Assembly: GCF_004124275.1 (NCBI RefSeq)
Contig: NZ_CP027218.1
Location: 3,971,501-4,035,500, forward strand
DNA: 64,000 nt
From: Pseudomonas sp. DTU12.3
GTDB lineage: Bacteria; Pseudomonadota; Gammaproteobacteria; Pseudomonadales; Pseudomonadaceae
Direction of reading: 5' to 3'
How positions within the stretch are numbered: position 1 is the first letter of the stretch; each line of letters begins with the position of its first letter. Positions 8,222-16,439 of the stretch are shown piece by piece. Below the pieces are notes generated by a model that saw only the letters and a program-made list of their open reading frames with translations, was not told the DNA's origin and made no database searches. Made by a program: the position numbers and the translations under genes.

Positions 8222-9115
8222 ATGCAAGCCGAATTGATCGTCGATGCTCGCAACGCCGTGGGCGAAAGCCCGGTCTGGGTGCCAGAGGAAAACGCGTTGT
8301 ACTGGGTCGATATTCCCAACGGCAGCCTGCAACGCTGGAGCGCCGACACTGGGCATGTACAGGCCTGGAAAACCCCGGAAATGCTCGCCTGCATCGCCCG
8401 CGACAGCCGTGGCGGCTGGATCGCCGGCATGGAAAGCGGTTTCTTTCATCTGCACCCGCACAGCGACGGCAGCCTCGACAGCGAGCTTCTGGCCAGCGTC
8501 GTACACAGCCGCGAAGACATGCGTCTCAACGATGGTCGCTGCGACCGTCAGGGCCGGTTCTGGGCCGGCAGCATGGTCTTGAACATGGGCCTGAATGCGC
8601 CCGAGGGCCGGCTCTATCGTTACGGCGCCGGGCAGTCTGGCGTGGTCGACGCGCAACTCGACGGTTTCATCGTGCCCAACGGCCTCGGCTTCAGCCCCGA
8701 CGGCAAAACGATGTACCTGTCCGACTCGCATCCCGACGTGCAGTTGATCTGGGCGTTCGATTACGACACTGACAGCGGTACACCGTCGAACCGACGCGTT
8801 TTCGTCGACATGAACCACTTCCCCGGTCGCCCCGATGGCGCGGCCGTGGACGCTGAAGGTTTTTACTGGATCTGCGCCAATGACGCCGGCCTCATCCACC
8901 GTTTCGCACCGGACGGCCGACTCGATTTTTCGCTCGAAGTCCCGGTGAAAAAACCGACCATGTGTGCCTTCGGTGGTAGCGCGATGGACACCTTGTTCGT
9001 CGCCTCGATCCGCCCCGGTGACGACCATGATCCGCATTCCCTGGCCGGCGGCGTGTTCGCCCTGAACCCCGGCGTCAAAGGCCTGCCGGAACCGTTATTC
9101 GACGCTTTGCTGTAA
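8222..9115 (+). CDS. SMP-30/gluconolactonase-family sugar-acid lactonase
   Basis: A 297-residue six-bladed beta-propeller of the SMP-30/LRE family. The metal-binding pattern is visible: an early GESPVW (E15 region), RLNDGRCDRQGRFWAGSM, PNGLGFSPDGKTMYLSDS, and DGAAVDAEGFYWI. The ATG at 8222 follows AGGGA by six bases. Placed directly after udh, it most likely hydrolyses the aldarolactone product to the open aldarate (galactarate or glucarate) in the cytoplasm. Family members also act on gluconolactone or xylonolactone, so the substrate comes from context. It is followed by the TRAP genes after 61 bp. Confidence 0.85.
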   Translation: MQAELIVDARNAVGESPVWVPEENALYWVDIPNGSLQRWSADTGHVQAWKTPEMLACIARDSRGGWIAGMESGFFHLHPHSDGSLDSELLASVVHSREDMRLNDGRCDRQGRFWAGSMVLNMGLNAPEGRLYRYGAGQSGVVDAQLDGFIVPNGLGFSPDGKTMYLSDSHPDVQLIWAFDYDTDSGTPSNRRVFVDMNHFPGRPDGAAVDAEGFYWICANDAGLIHRFAPDGRLDFSLEVPVKKPTMCAFGGSAMDTLFVASIRPGDDHDPHSLAGGVFALNPGVKGLPEPLFDALL

Positions 9116-9176
9116 CCCGCCTCTGCTGCACCGCTGCGCCTTGAACACAACAATAACAAGACTGGAGACACCCCCA

Positions 9177-10148
9177 ATGGACTTCAAACGCACCTTGCTC
9201 GCCGCTGCACTTCCGCTGATGTTCACCTTCGCCGGTGCCGCGCAGGCACTGGAAATCAAGTTTGCTGATATTCACCCCGCCGGTTATCCGACCGTGGTCG
9301 CTGAAGAGAGCATGGGCAAAACCCTGACCAAGGAAACCAATGGCGACCTCACCTTCAAGTATTTCCCCGGCGGCGTGCTCGGTTCGGAGAAAGAAGTCAT
9401 CGAACAGGCACAGGTCGGCGCGATCCAGATGACCCGCGTCAGCCTCGGCATCGTCGGTCCGGTGGTGCCGGATGTGAACGTGTTCAACATGCCGTTCATT
9501 TTCCGTGACCAGGCGCACATGCGCGCAGTGATCGATGGTGAAGTCGGCGATGCGATCCTCGACAAGATCACCAATTCCGAATTCGGCCTGGTCGCGCTGG
9601 CCTGGATGGACGGCGGCACGCGCAACATCTACACCAAGAAACCGGTGAGTAAACTCGAAGACCTCAAAGGCATGAAAATCCGCGTGCAAGGCAACCCGAT
9701 GTTCATCGAGACCATCAACGCCATGGGCGGCAACGGCATTGCCATGGATACCGGGGAAATCTTCAGCGCGCTGCAGACCGGGGTCATCGACGGCGCGGAA
9801 AACAACCCGCCGACCCTGCTCGAACACAACCATTTCCAGAACGCCAAGTTCTACAGCCTGACCGGGCACCTGATCCTGCCCGAGCCGATCGTGATGTCGA
9901 AAATCACTTGGGAAAAACTCACCCCAGACCAACAGACGCTGGTGAAGAAAGCCGCCAAGGATGCACAGCTTGAAGAGCGCAAGTTGTGGGATGCCAAGTC
10001 CGCCAGCAGCGAAGAAAAACTCAAGGCTGCCGGCGTCGAGTTCATCACCGTCGACAAGAAACCCTTCTACGAGGCCACTGCCTCGGTTCGCGAGAAATAC
10101 GGCGCACCTTATGCCGACCTGATCAAGCGCATCGAAGCCGTGCAATAA
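9177..10148 (+). CDS. TRAP transporter substrate-binding protein (DctP type)
   Basis: A 323-residue periplasmic receptor. The signal peptide is MDFKRTLLAAALPLMFTFAG with likely cleavage after AQA (residue 24). The mature domain contains the DctP hallmarks: a conserved basic segment GMKIRVQGNPMFIETINAMGGNGIAMDTGEIFSALQTGVIDGAENNPPTL, including the arginine used to bind the ligand carboxylate. The ATG at 9177 is preferred over an upstream alternative because it starts the signal peptide directly and has a TGGAGA site in front. Co-location with udh and the lactonase points to a uronate or aldarate ligand (inference). Confidence 0.92.
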   Translation: MDFKRTLLAAALPLMFTFAGAAQALEIKFADIHPAGYPTVVAEESMGKTLTKETNGDLTFKYFPGGVLGSEKEVIEQAQVGAIQMTRVSLGIVGPVVPDVNVFNMPFIFRDQAHMRAVIDGEVGDAILDKITNSEFGLVALAWMDGGTRNIYTKKPVSKLEDLKGMKIRVQGNPMFIETINAMGGNGIAMDTGEIFSALQTGVIDGAENNPPTLLEHNHFQNAKFYSLTGHLILPEPIVMSKITWEKLTPDQQTLVKKAAKDAQLEERKLWDAKSASSEEKLKAAGVEFITVDKKPFYEATASVREKYGAPYADLIKRIEAVQ

Positions 10149-10227
10149 CCCTCCCAGCCCTCAATGAAAGGCCCGGCAGCGCTGGCGTCCGCAGACGCTT
10201 GCGACTGCCCGGTTACGGTGGAACCCG

Positions 10228-10755
10228 ATGAAGAATTCGCTGCTGCGCCTCAATGACAAGCTGTACATGACCTGCATCTGGGTCGCCGGCCTGTCGGTAC
10301 TGGCCATCGCCCTGATCATTCCCTGGGGCGTGTTTGCCCGCTATGCCCTTGGCACCGGTTCGAGCTGGCCAGAGCCTACCGCGATCCTGCTGATGATGGT
10401 CTTCACCTTCATCGGCGCGGCGGCCAGTTATCGCGCCGGCGCACACATGGCGGTGGCGATGGTTACCGACCGGTTGCCACCGAACCTGCGCAAAACCATG
10501 AGCATCATTTCTCAACTATTGATGGGCACCATCTGCCTGTTCATGACCATTTGGGGCGCCAAGCTGTGCGCTTCGACCTGGAACCAGTTCATGAGCGCCC
10601 TGCCGACCTTGCGCGTCGGTATCACTTATATGCCGATCCCGATTGGCGGCGCGCTGACGCTGGTGTTCGTGCTGGAAAAACTGTTTTTGGGCGACCAGAG
10701 CAACCGTCGGGTTGTGCGGTTCGATCTGGTTGAAGAAAACGAAGGGGCTGCCTGA
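10228..10755 (+). CDS. TRAP transporter small permease (DctQ type)
   Basis: A 175-residue inner-membrane protein with four hydrophobic segments and the family pattern WGVFARYALGTGSSWPEPTAILLMMVFTFIGAAASYRAGAHMAV in the second and third helices. It partners the DctM subunit. Its TGA overlaps the ATG of dctM (TGATG, 10753-10757), so the two are translationally coupled. Confidence 0.92.
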   Translation: MKNSLLRLNDKLYMTCIWVAGLSVLAIALIIPWGVFARYALGTGSSWPEPTAILLMMVFTFIGAAASYRAGAHMAVAMVTDRLPPNLRKTMSIISQLLMGTICLFMTIWGAKLCASTWNQFMSALPTLRVGITYMPIPIGGALTLVFVLEKLFLGDQSNRRVVRFDLVEENEGAA

Positions 10756-12035
10756 TGGACGCATTGATTCTGCTGGGCAGTTTTATCGTATTGATTCTGA
10801 TCGGCATGCCGGTCGCCTACGCCCTCGGGCTGTCGGCACTGATCGGCGCGTGGTGGATCGACATTCCGTTTCAGGCCTTGATGATTCAGGTCGCCGGCGG
10901 AGTCAACAAGTTCTCGCTGCTGGCGATTCCGTTCTTTGTCCTGGCCGGGGCGATCATGGCCGAGGGCGGCATGTCGCGGCGGCTGGTGGCGTTTGCCGGG
11001 GTGCTGGTCGGCTTCGTGCGCGGCGGCCTGTCGCTGGTCAACATCATGGCCTCGACGTTTTTTGGCGCGATCTCCGGTTCATCGGTAGCCGACACGGCTT
11101 CGGTAGGCTCGGTGTTGATTCCAGAGATGGAGCGCAAAGGTTATCCGCGCGAGTTCTCTACAGCGGTGACCGTCAGCGGTTCAGTGCAGGCCTTGCTGAC
11201 ACCGCCAAGCCACAACTCGGTGCTGTATTCATTGGCGGCCGGTGGCACGGTGTCCATTGCATCGCTGTTCATGGCAGGCGTGGTGCCGGGCCTGTTGATG
11301 AGCGCGTGCCTGATGGTGCTGTGCCTGATCTTCGCGCGCAAACGCGACTACCCGAAAGGCGACGTCATTCCGCTGCGTGAGGCGCTGAAAATCTGCGGCG
11401 AAGCGCTGTGGGGCATGATGGCGATGGTGATCATCCTCGGCGGCATTCTCTCGGGGATTTTCACCGCAACCGAGTCGGCGGCGATTGCCGTGCTCTGGGC
11501 GTTCTTCGTCACCATGTTCATCTACCGCGATTACAAGTGGAGCGAACTGCCAAAACTGATGCACCGCACGGTGCGGACGATTTCGATCGTGATGATCCTG
11601 ATCGGTTTCGCCGCGAGCTTCGGCTACATCATGACCCTGATGCAGATCCCGGCGAAAATCACCACGCTGTTCCTGACCCTGTCGGACAACCGCTACGTGA
11701 TTCTGATGTGCATCAACGTCATGCTGCTGTTGCTCGGCACGGTGATGGACATGGCGCCGCTGATCCTGATTCTGACGCCGATCCTGATGCCGGTGATTCT
11801 CGGCATTGGCGTAGACCCGGTGCAGTTCGGCATGATCATGCTGGTGAACCTGGGGATCGGATTGATAACACCGCCGGTAGGTGCGGTGCTGTTTGTCGGT
11901 TCGGCGGTGGGCAAGGTGAGTATTGAAAGCACGGTGAAGGCGCTCATGCCGTTTTACGCGGTGCTGTTTCTGGTGTTGATGCTGGTGACCTACGTTCCGG
12001 CGATTTCGCTGTGGTTGCCGCATCTGGTGTTGTAA
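10755..12035 (+). CDS. TRAP transporter large permease (DctM type)
   Basis: A 426-residue, roughly 12-helix sodium-coupled permease. Motifs of the family are visible: GMPVAYALGLSALIG near the start, IPFFVLAGAIM, the SGSSVADTASVGSVLIPEM segment, TPPSHNSVLYSLAAGG, and the C-terminal repeat GLITPPVGAVLFVGSAVGK. With DctP and DctQ it forms one complete transporter. It is the last gene of the uronate cluster and is followed by a REPIN. Confidence 0.93.
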   Translation: MDALILLGSFIVLILIGMPVAYALGLSALIGAWWIDIPFQALMIQVAGGVNKFSLLAIPFFVLAGAIMAEGGMSRRLVAFAGVLVGFVRGGLSLVNIMASTFFGAISGSSVADTASVGSVLIPEMERKGYPREFSTAVTVSGSVQALLTPPSHNSVLYSLAAGGTVSIASLFMAGVVPGLLMSACLMVLCLIFARKRDYPKGDVIPLREALKICGEALWGMMAMVIILGGILSGIFTATESAAIAVLWAFFVTMFIYRDYKWSELPKLMHRTVRTISIVMILIGFAASFGYIMTLMQIPAKITTLFLTLSDNRYVILMCINVMLLLLGTVMDMAPLILILTPILMPVILGIGVDPVQFGMIMLVNLGIGLITPPVGAVLFVGSAVGKVSIESTVKALMPFYAVLFLVLMLVTYVPAISLWLPHLVL

Positions 12036-12041
12036 CAACTT

Positions 12042-12129
12042 AAAAGATCGCAGCCTTCGGCAGCTCCTACAGAAATCGCATTCCCATGCAGGAGCTGTCG
12101 AGTGAAACGAGGCTGCGATCTTTTGATCT
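12042..12129. repeat. REPIN at the end of the TRAP operon
   Basis: Inverted GCGATC...GTAGGAGCTG arms. The right arm is the long-stem CGAGTGAAACGAG variant. It separates convergent dctM and the TauE/SafE gene. Confidence 0.88.
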
Positions 12130-12137
12130 TCAAATAA

Positions 12138-12938
12138 TCAAGCCCGCAACAACATATACCCCGCCACCACCAGACAGACACTGGCAAACCCCACCTGCAA
12201 CGCCCGCGCCGGCACTCGCGCGCACAGCTTGCGCCCGATGATCATGCCAACAATGCTGGCAACGATGAACGCACCACCCTGCCCGTCAATCCGCACACCA
12301 GCGTGAAACGAGCCGATCACCCCGATCGCCGAAATCAGACTGATCACCATCAACGACGTCGCGACAATCCCGCGCATCTGCACATCGGTCAGTTGCTTGA
12401 ACGCCGGCACGATCAAAAAGCCGCCGCCCACCCCCAGCAACCCCGACACCACCCCTGTGACCGCGCCCAATGCGGCGAGGGTCGCGGTGCATTTGGCGGT
12501 CCAGTCGAAGCGCCCGGTTTCTGCATCAAGCATGCAGTTTTTCTGGCCCCAACTGCCGTGACCGTGATCGCTCGGGCCTGCTTCCTGACGCTCACGCCGC
12601 AGCATGCGCCAGGCGACCATGACCATCAGCAGGCTGAACAGAATCATCAGGATCTTCTCCGGCAACTGATGCGCGAAGTAGATGCCCAACGGCGAGAACA
12701 CCGCGCCCAACGCGGCAATCAACAGTGCCGCACGATAACGCACCAGACCATGGCGCAAACCGTCGATGGCACCGACCGCCGCCGCACTGCCGACGGCAAA
12801 CAGCGCCACCGGCGCCGCTTGCGTCATCGTCCAGCCAAGCCCAAGCACCAGCGCCGGCACCGCCAGAATGCCGCCACCGGCCCCGGTCAAGCCGAGGACC
12901 AACCCCATCACCACACCAAACAGACTTGCCAGCAACAT
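12138..12938 (-). CDS. Sulfite exporter TauE/SafE family protein
   Basis: A 266-residue inner-membrane protein with about eight hydrophobic segments in two repeats. It has the Gly-rich family motifs GLTGAGGGILAVPALVLGLG (first repeat) and GVGGGFLIVPAFK (second repeat). A histidine/glycine-containing loop (GPSDHGHGSWGQ) lies in the middle. Members export sulfite, sulfonates or other sulfur anions. It lies 9 bp downstream of the SQR-like gene on the same strand and so probably removes sulfite or thiosulfate made by sulfide oxidation. The exact substrate is inferred from context. Confidence 0.9.
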   Translation of the reverse strand: MLLASLFGVVMGLVLGLTGAGGGILAVPALVLGLGWTMTQAAPVALFAVGSAAAVGAIDGLRHGLVRYRAALLIAALGAVFSPLGIYFAHQLPEKILMILFSLLMVMVAWRMLRRERQEAGPSDHGHGSWGQKNCMLDAETGRFDWTAKCTATLAALGAVTGVVSGLLGVGGGFLIVPAFKQLTDVQMRGIVATSLMVISLISAIGVIGSFHAGVRIDGQGGAFIVASIVGMIIGRKLCARVPARALQVGFASVCLVVAGYMLLRA

Positions 12939-12947
12939 AGGGTTTTC

Positions 12948-14192
12948 TCAGTCGACCTTGGACAGGCTGGTCAGCCACTCACGACCCTTGAGCATGCCGT
13001 TCCAGTAGAACCACGGCAGCAGCGTCGCCTTGAGAAACCACGCGGAACGTCGCGCCTGCGTCGGGTCTAGCGGAAAGGTCGGCAGCAACTTACCGGCGTA
13101 GCCGAACTCGGCGAGGATCACCTTGCCCTTCTCCACCGTCAGCGGGCACGAGCCGTAGCCGTCATACTTCAATGGCAGCGGCTGTTGCTTGCGCAAAGCC
13201 AACAGGTTTTCCGCCACCACCACGACTTGCTTGCGCACCGCAGCGGCGGTTTTTGCGTTGCTGGTGCCGCAGATGTCGCCGAGTGCGAACACCTCGGGAT
13301 AACGCGGGTGCTGCAGGCTGTGTTGATTGACTTCGCACCAGCCAGCGGCGTCGGCCAACAGACTGTTCGCGATGAAATCCGGCGAGACCTGCGGCGGCAC
13401 GACGTGCAGCAGATCGAAGGTTTTCGCCTCAAGGGTGACGTTGCCGTCGGCGTCCCTGGTCTCGAACCAGGCGGTTTGCGCCGGGCCGTCGACCTTGACC
13501 AAGTTCGAGTTGAACGCCAGTTGCGCGTTGTATTTTTTGATGTACTTCATCAGTGGCGGCACGAACGTCGCCACGCCGAACAGTGCGGCGCCGGCGAGGT
13601 TGAACTCAACATTGATATTGTTCAGCACAGCGGTTTTGAGCCAGTGGTCGCAGGACAGATACAAGGCCTTTTGCGGCGCGCCGGCGCATTTGATCGGCAT
13701 CGCCGGCTGGGTGAACAGGGCTTTGCCGCCGCGCAGTTTCTGCACCTGATCCCAGGTGTATTGCGCGTGCTGGTAGCTGTAGTTGGAGGTCACGCCATGT
13801 TGGCCGAGGCTTTCTTGCAAGCCTTCGATTTTCTCCCAGGCCAGGCGCAGGCCGGGGCAGACGATCAGATTCTGGTAGCTGACCGTGCGTTGATCGTTGA
13901 GGGTCAACTGGCGTGCGTCCGGGTCAACGGCGGCGACGGCGGCCTGCACCCAATTGACCTGTCGCGGCATCACCTTGGCCATCGGCCTGACGGTGTCCTT
14001 GACGTCGTACGCACCACCGCCGACCAGCGTCCACGCCGGTTGGTAATAGTGCTGTGAACTTGGTTCGATCACGGTGATTTTCAGGTCCGGATCGCGCTTG
14101 AGCAGACTGGCGACGAAGCCGATACCGGCGGTACCGCCGCCGATGACCACGATGTCTGCACTGATGGATGGGCCCCAGTGTTGATCGTTCAT
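12948..14192 (-). CDS. Sulfide:quinone reductase-like FAD oxidoreductase
   Basis: A 414-residue flavoprotein. The N-terminal FAD motif is VVIGGGTAGIGF. The segment SSQHYYQPAWTLVGGGAYDVKDTVRPM is characteristic of type II SQR-like enzymes. A cysteine lies in KCAGAPQKALYLSCDHW and a second conserved one in ALGDICGTSNAKTAAAVRKQ. The ATG at 14192 has AAGGAAC six bases upstream, which decides the start. The predicted reaction is oxidation of sulfide to persulfide with electrons passed to quinone at the inner membrane. The flanking exporter and the BigR-type regulator support a sulfide-detoxification role. Confidence 0.87.
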   Translation of the reverse strand: MNDQHWGPSISADIVVIGGGTAGIGFVASLLKRDPDLKITVIEPSSQHYYQPAWTLVGGGAYDVKDTVRPMAKVMPRQVNWVQAAVAAVDPDARQLTLNDQRTVSYQNLIVCPGLRLAWEKIEGLQESLGQHGVTSNYSYQHAQYTWDQVQKLRGGKALFTQPAMPIKCAGAPQKALYLSCDHWLKTAVLNNINVEFNLAGAALFGVATFVPPLMKYIKKYNAQLAFNSNLVKVDGPAQTAWFETRDADGNVTLEAKTFDLLHVVPPQVSPDFIANSLLADAAGWCEVNQHSLQHPRYPEVFALGDICGTSNAKTAAAVRKQVVVVAENLLALRKQQPLPLKYDGYGSCPLTVEKGKVILAEFGYAGKLLPTFPLDPTQARRSAWFLKATLLPWFYWNGMLKGREWLTSLSKVD

Positions 14193-14243
14193 TGCTTGTT
14201 CCTTTTGCTGCACGCAAGGATTTCAGCCATCACCCAAAACCAA

Positions 14244-14334
14244 TGTGGGAGCGGGCTTGCTCGCGAAGGTGTCGTGTCAGTCGACATTAATGTTGAATAA
14301 TCTACCGCTTTCGCGAGCAAGCCCGCTCCCACAG
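14244..14334. repeat. REPIN, GTGGGAGCGGGCTTGCTCGCGA type
   Basis: Two inverted REP arms separated by about 45 bp, between the ArsR-type regulator and the SQR-like gene. If these genes are one operon, the palindrome lies inside the transcript and could alter downstream expression. Confidence 0.9.
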
Positions 14335-14358
14335 GGTAAGTGGTGTGATGGCTGGCAT

Positions 14359-14706
14359 TTATGGGTGTTCCCAGCTCTTGAGCACCGCCCCGCAATAAAG
14401 CCCCGACAGGGTCTTCATCACTTGAATCACTTCGTGACTGGCGAGGCCGTAGAAAATGTATTTGCCTTCGCGGCGAGTGGCGACCATGCCTTCGTCACGC
14501 AGGATGCCCAGTTGCTGTGACAGCGTCGGCTGACGCACGCCGGTCATCTTTTCCAGTTCGCCGACATTGCGTTCGCCCTGGGTCAGTTGACACAGAATCA
14601 ACAGGCGATCTTCATTGGCCAATGCCTTGAGCAACGCACAGGCCTTGGAGGCTGAGGCGCGCAGTTGGGCGACTTCACATTCGGTCAGACTGGATTGCAT
14701 TTGCAC
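14359..14706 (-). CDS. bigR: ArsR-family persulfide sensor, BigR/SqrR-like
   Basis: A 115-residue winged-helix repressor. The recognition region is GVRQPTLSQQLGILRDEGMV and the wing is TRREGKYIFYGL. Two cysteines, C39 (LILCQL) and C105 (GLYCGAV), have the same 66-residue spacing as the redox pair of BigR and SqrR, which form a disulfide or polysulfide when sulfide rises and then release DNA. Further cysteines are C10 and C23. It is divergent from a persulfide-dioxygenase-like gene and upstream of the SQR-like and TauE genes, matching the Bigr regulon of other proteobacteria. The symbol rests on the cysteine spacing and the context. Confidence 0.82.
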   Translation of the reverse strand: MQMQSSLTECEVAQLRASASKACALLKALANEDRLLILCQLTQGERNVGELEKMTGVRQPTLSQQLGILRDEGMVATRREGKYIFYGLASHEVIQVMKTLSGLYCGAVLKSWEHP

Positions 14707-14733
14707 GATGCCTTCAACGTCACTTAAGCTGCG

Positions 14734-14759
14734 AACATTATGTTTTTAGATAAAGTGTT
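14734..14759. promoter_or_regulatory. Candidate BigR operator
   Basis: An AT-rich imperfect inverted repeat, AACATTAT (14734-14741) facing ATAAAGTGTT (14750-14759), in the 85-bp gap between bigR and the divergent MBL gene. It is the only obvious palindrome there, and AT-rich dyads are typical of BigR sites. Confidence 0.5.
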
Positions 14760-14791
14760 GCAACCCATTTCCCTTGTTCAGGTTGGTGTCC

Positions 14792-15655
14792 ATGCCCGCG
14801 CAGATTGAAGCTTTCCTCGACCCCGCCTCCTCGACCTACAGCTATGTGGTCTATGAAGACGACGGCGGGCAATGCGCAATTGTCGATCCCGTGCTCGATT
14901 ACGACGGCGCCGCCGGCCGCACCTGTACCGCGCAGGCCGACAAAATCATCGCCTTCGTGCGCCAACACAATCTGCAAGTGCAGTGGCTGCTGGAAACCCA
15001 CGCCCACGCCGATCATCTGTCCGCCGCGCCGTACCTGCGCAGGGAACTGGGCGGCAAGATCGCCATTGGCGAGTCGATCAGCAAAGTGCAGAACGTGTTC
15101 AAGGCCCTGTTCAATCTCGAGCCGGAATTCTGCGTCGATGGCTCGCAGTTCGATCAGCTGTTTGCGCCGAACGAGTCGTTCCGCATCGGTAACCTCATGG
15201 CCACGGCCCTGCATGTGCCGGGGCATACGCCAGCGGACATGGCCTATTTGATCGATGGCGAGCAGATTCTGGCGGGCGACACGCTGTTCATGCCCGACGT
15301 GGGTACGGCACGCTGTGATTTCCCCGGTGGTAATGCGCATCAACTGTTCAACTCGATCCAGAAGCTGTTGGCTTTTCCGGCGAGCGTGAAGCTTTACGTC
15401 TGCCACGACTATCCGCCAGAGGGCCGCGAGTCGCAGTGCCAGAGCACGGTTGGCGAGCAGCGTAAAAGCAATATTCATGTGCATGACGGGATTGATGAAG
15501 CGGCGTTCGTCGAGATGCGTACCCAGCGTGACGCCGGGTTGGGCATGCCGACGTTGTTGTTGCCGGCGATTCAGGTGAATGTGCGGGCGGGGAATTTGCC
15601 GGCGGCTGAGGACAATGGCGTGGTTTATTTGAAGATCCCGATCAACAAGCTTTAA
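14792..15655 (+). CDS. MBL-fold persulfide dioxygenase-like hydrolase (Blh/ETHE1 type)
   Basis: A 287-residue metallo-beta-lactamase-fold protein with metal ligands H70xH72xD74H75 (THAHADHL), H144 (VPGHTPADM), D162 (AGDTLF) and H204 (CHDYPP). The GTARCDFPGG segment is the persulfide dioxygenase signature of the ETHE1/Blh group. It converts glutathione persulfide to sulfite using non-haem iron. The ATG at 14792 is the first that removes a short unsupported extension and is preceded by AGGTTGG. It is divergent from bigR and so sits under the same operator. The sulfite produced is probably exported by the TauE/SafE protein. Confidence 0.87.
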   Translation: MPAQIEAFLDPASSTYSYVVYEDDGGQCAIVDPVLDYDGAAGRTCTAQADKIIAFVRQHNLQVQWLLETHAHADHLSAAPYLRRELGGKIAIGESISKVQNVFKALFNLEPEFCVDGSQFDQLFAPNESFRIGNLMATALHVPGHTPADMAYLIDGEQILAGDTLFMPDVGTARCDFPGGNAHQLFNSIQKLLAFPASVKLYVCHDYPPEGRESQCQSTVGEQRKSNIHVHDGIDEAAFVEMRTQRDAGLGMPTLLLPAIQVNVRAGNLPAAEDNGVVYLKIPINKL

Positions 15656-15659
15656 CGGC

Positions 15660-15760
15660 AAAAGATCGCAGCCTGCGGCAGCTCCTACAGGGAATGCATG
15701 ATGGTTCCCATGCGCCGCGTGCTAATTCCGTGTAGGAGCTGCCGCAGGCTGCGATCTTTT
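15660..15760. repeat. REPIN between blh-like gene and bkdR
   Basis: Inverted GCGATC/GTAGGAGCTGCCGCAGGC arms with a loop of about 40 bp, lying between convergent genes. Confidence 0.9.
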
Positions 15761-15765
15761 GATCT

Positions 15766-16254
15766 TCACGTCCCCAGGGTCAGGCCATTCGCCGGCAACG
15801 GCAGCGCAGTTTTATAGCGCACCTGCTTCAGCGCAAAGCTTGAGCGGATATTCGCCACCCCCGGTACTTTGGTCAAAAAGTCCATCATGAACCGCTCCAG
15901 CGACTGAATCGTCGGCACCAGCACCCGGATCAGATAATCCGGGTCGCCAGCCATCAGATAGCACTCCATCACTTCGGGCCGATCGGAAATCGCTTCCTCG
16001 AAATGCTGCAACGCCTCCTCCACCTGTTTCTCCAGGCTGACGTGAATAAACACGTTCACATGCAGCCCAAGCAGATCGGCATCCAGCAGCGTCACCTGCT
16101 CGCGAATCAGGCCTAATTCTTCCATCGCTTTAACCCGATTGAAGCACGGCGTCGGCGACAGATTCACCGAGCGTGCGAGGTCGGCGTTGGTGATGCGTGC
16201 GTTCTCCTGAAGGCTGTTGAGAATGCCGATGTCGGTACGGTCCAGTTTGCGCAT
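15766..16254 (-). CDS. bkdR: Lrp/AsnC-family activator BkdR
   Basis: A 162-residue Lrp-type regulator. The N-terminal helix-turn-helix is RKLDRTDIGILNSLQENARITNADLARSVNLSPTPCFNRVKAMEELGLI, followed by an AsnC-type ligand domain. In Pseudomonas BkdR activates the bkd operon in response to branched-chain amino acids. It is divergent from bkdA1 with a 185-bp intergenic region that carries a 6+6 palindrome. The identity rests on this synteny as well as the fold. Confidence 0.93.
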   Translation of the reverse strand: MRKLDRTDIGILNSLQENARITNADLARSVNLSPTPCFNRVKAMEELGLIREQVTLLDADLLGLHVNVFIHVSLEKQVEEALQHFEEAISDRPEVMECYLMAGDPDYLIRVLVPTIQSLERFMMDFLTKVPGVANIRSSFALKQVRYKTALPLPANGLTLGT

Positions 16255-16283
16255 GAGACAAAACCACCTGTTTTTTATGTTTA

Positions 16284-16302
16284 TGCAGAATTTCTATCTG
16301 CA
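16284..16302. promoter_or_regulatory. Candidate BkdR-binding palindrome
   Basis: TGCAGA (16284-16289) and TCTGCA (16297-16302) form a perfect dyad with a 7-bp AT-rich spacer, 30 bp upstream of the bkdR start and about 140 bp before bkdA1. The layout suits an Lrp-family protein that represses itself and activates the divergent operon. Confidence 0.5.
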
Positions 16303-16439
16303 AATCGTCTCCAGCGCAACGAAACAGAGATAAATATTCTTCTTGCCCGGGCCTATGATTGTTGTAGGACAAGATTTCCTCTACCGAGGAATGACTGCCA
16401 GCTCACTACAAGAAATTCACAAGATCGAGCGTAGAAGCC

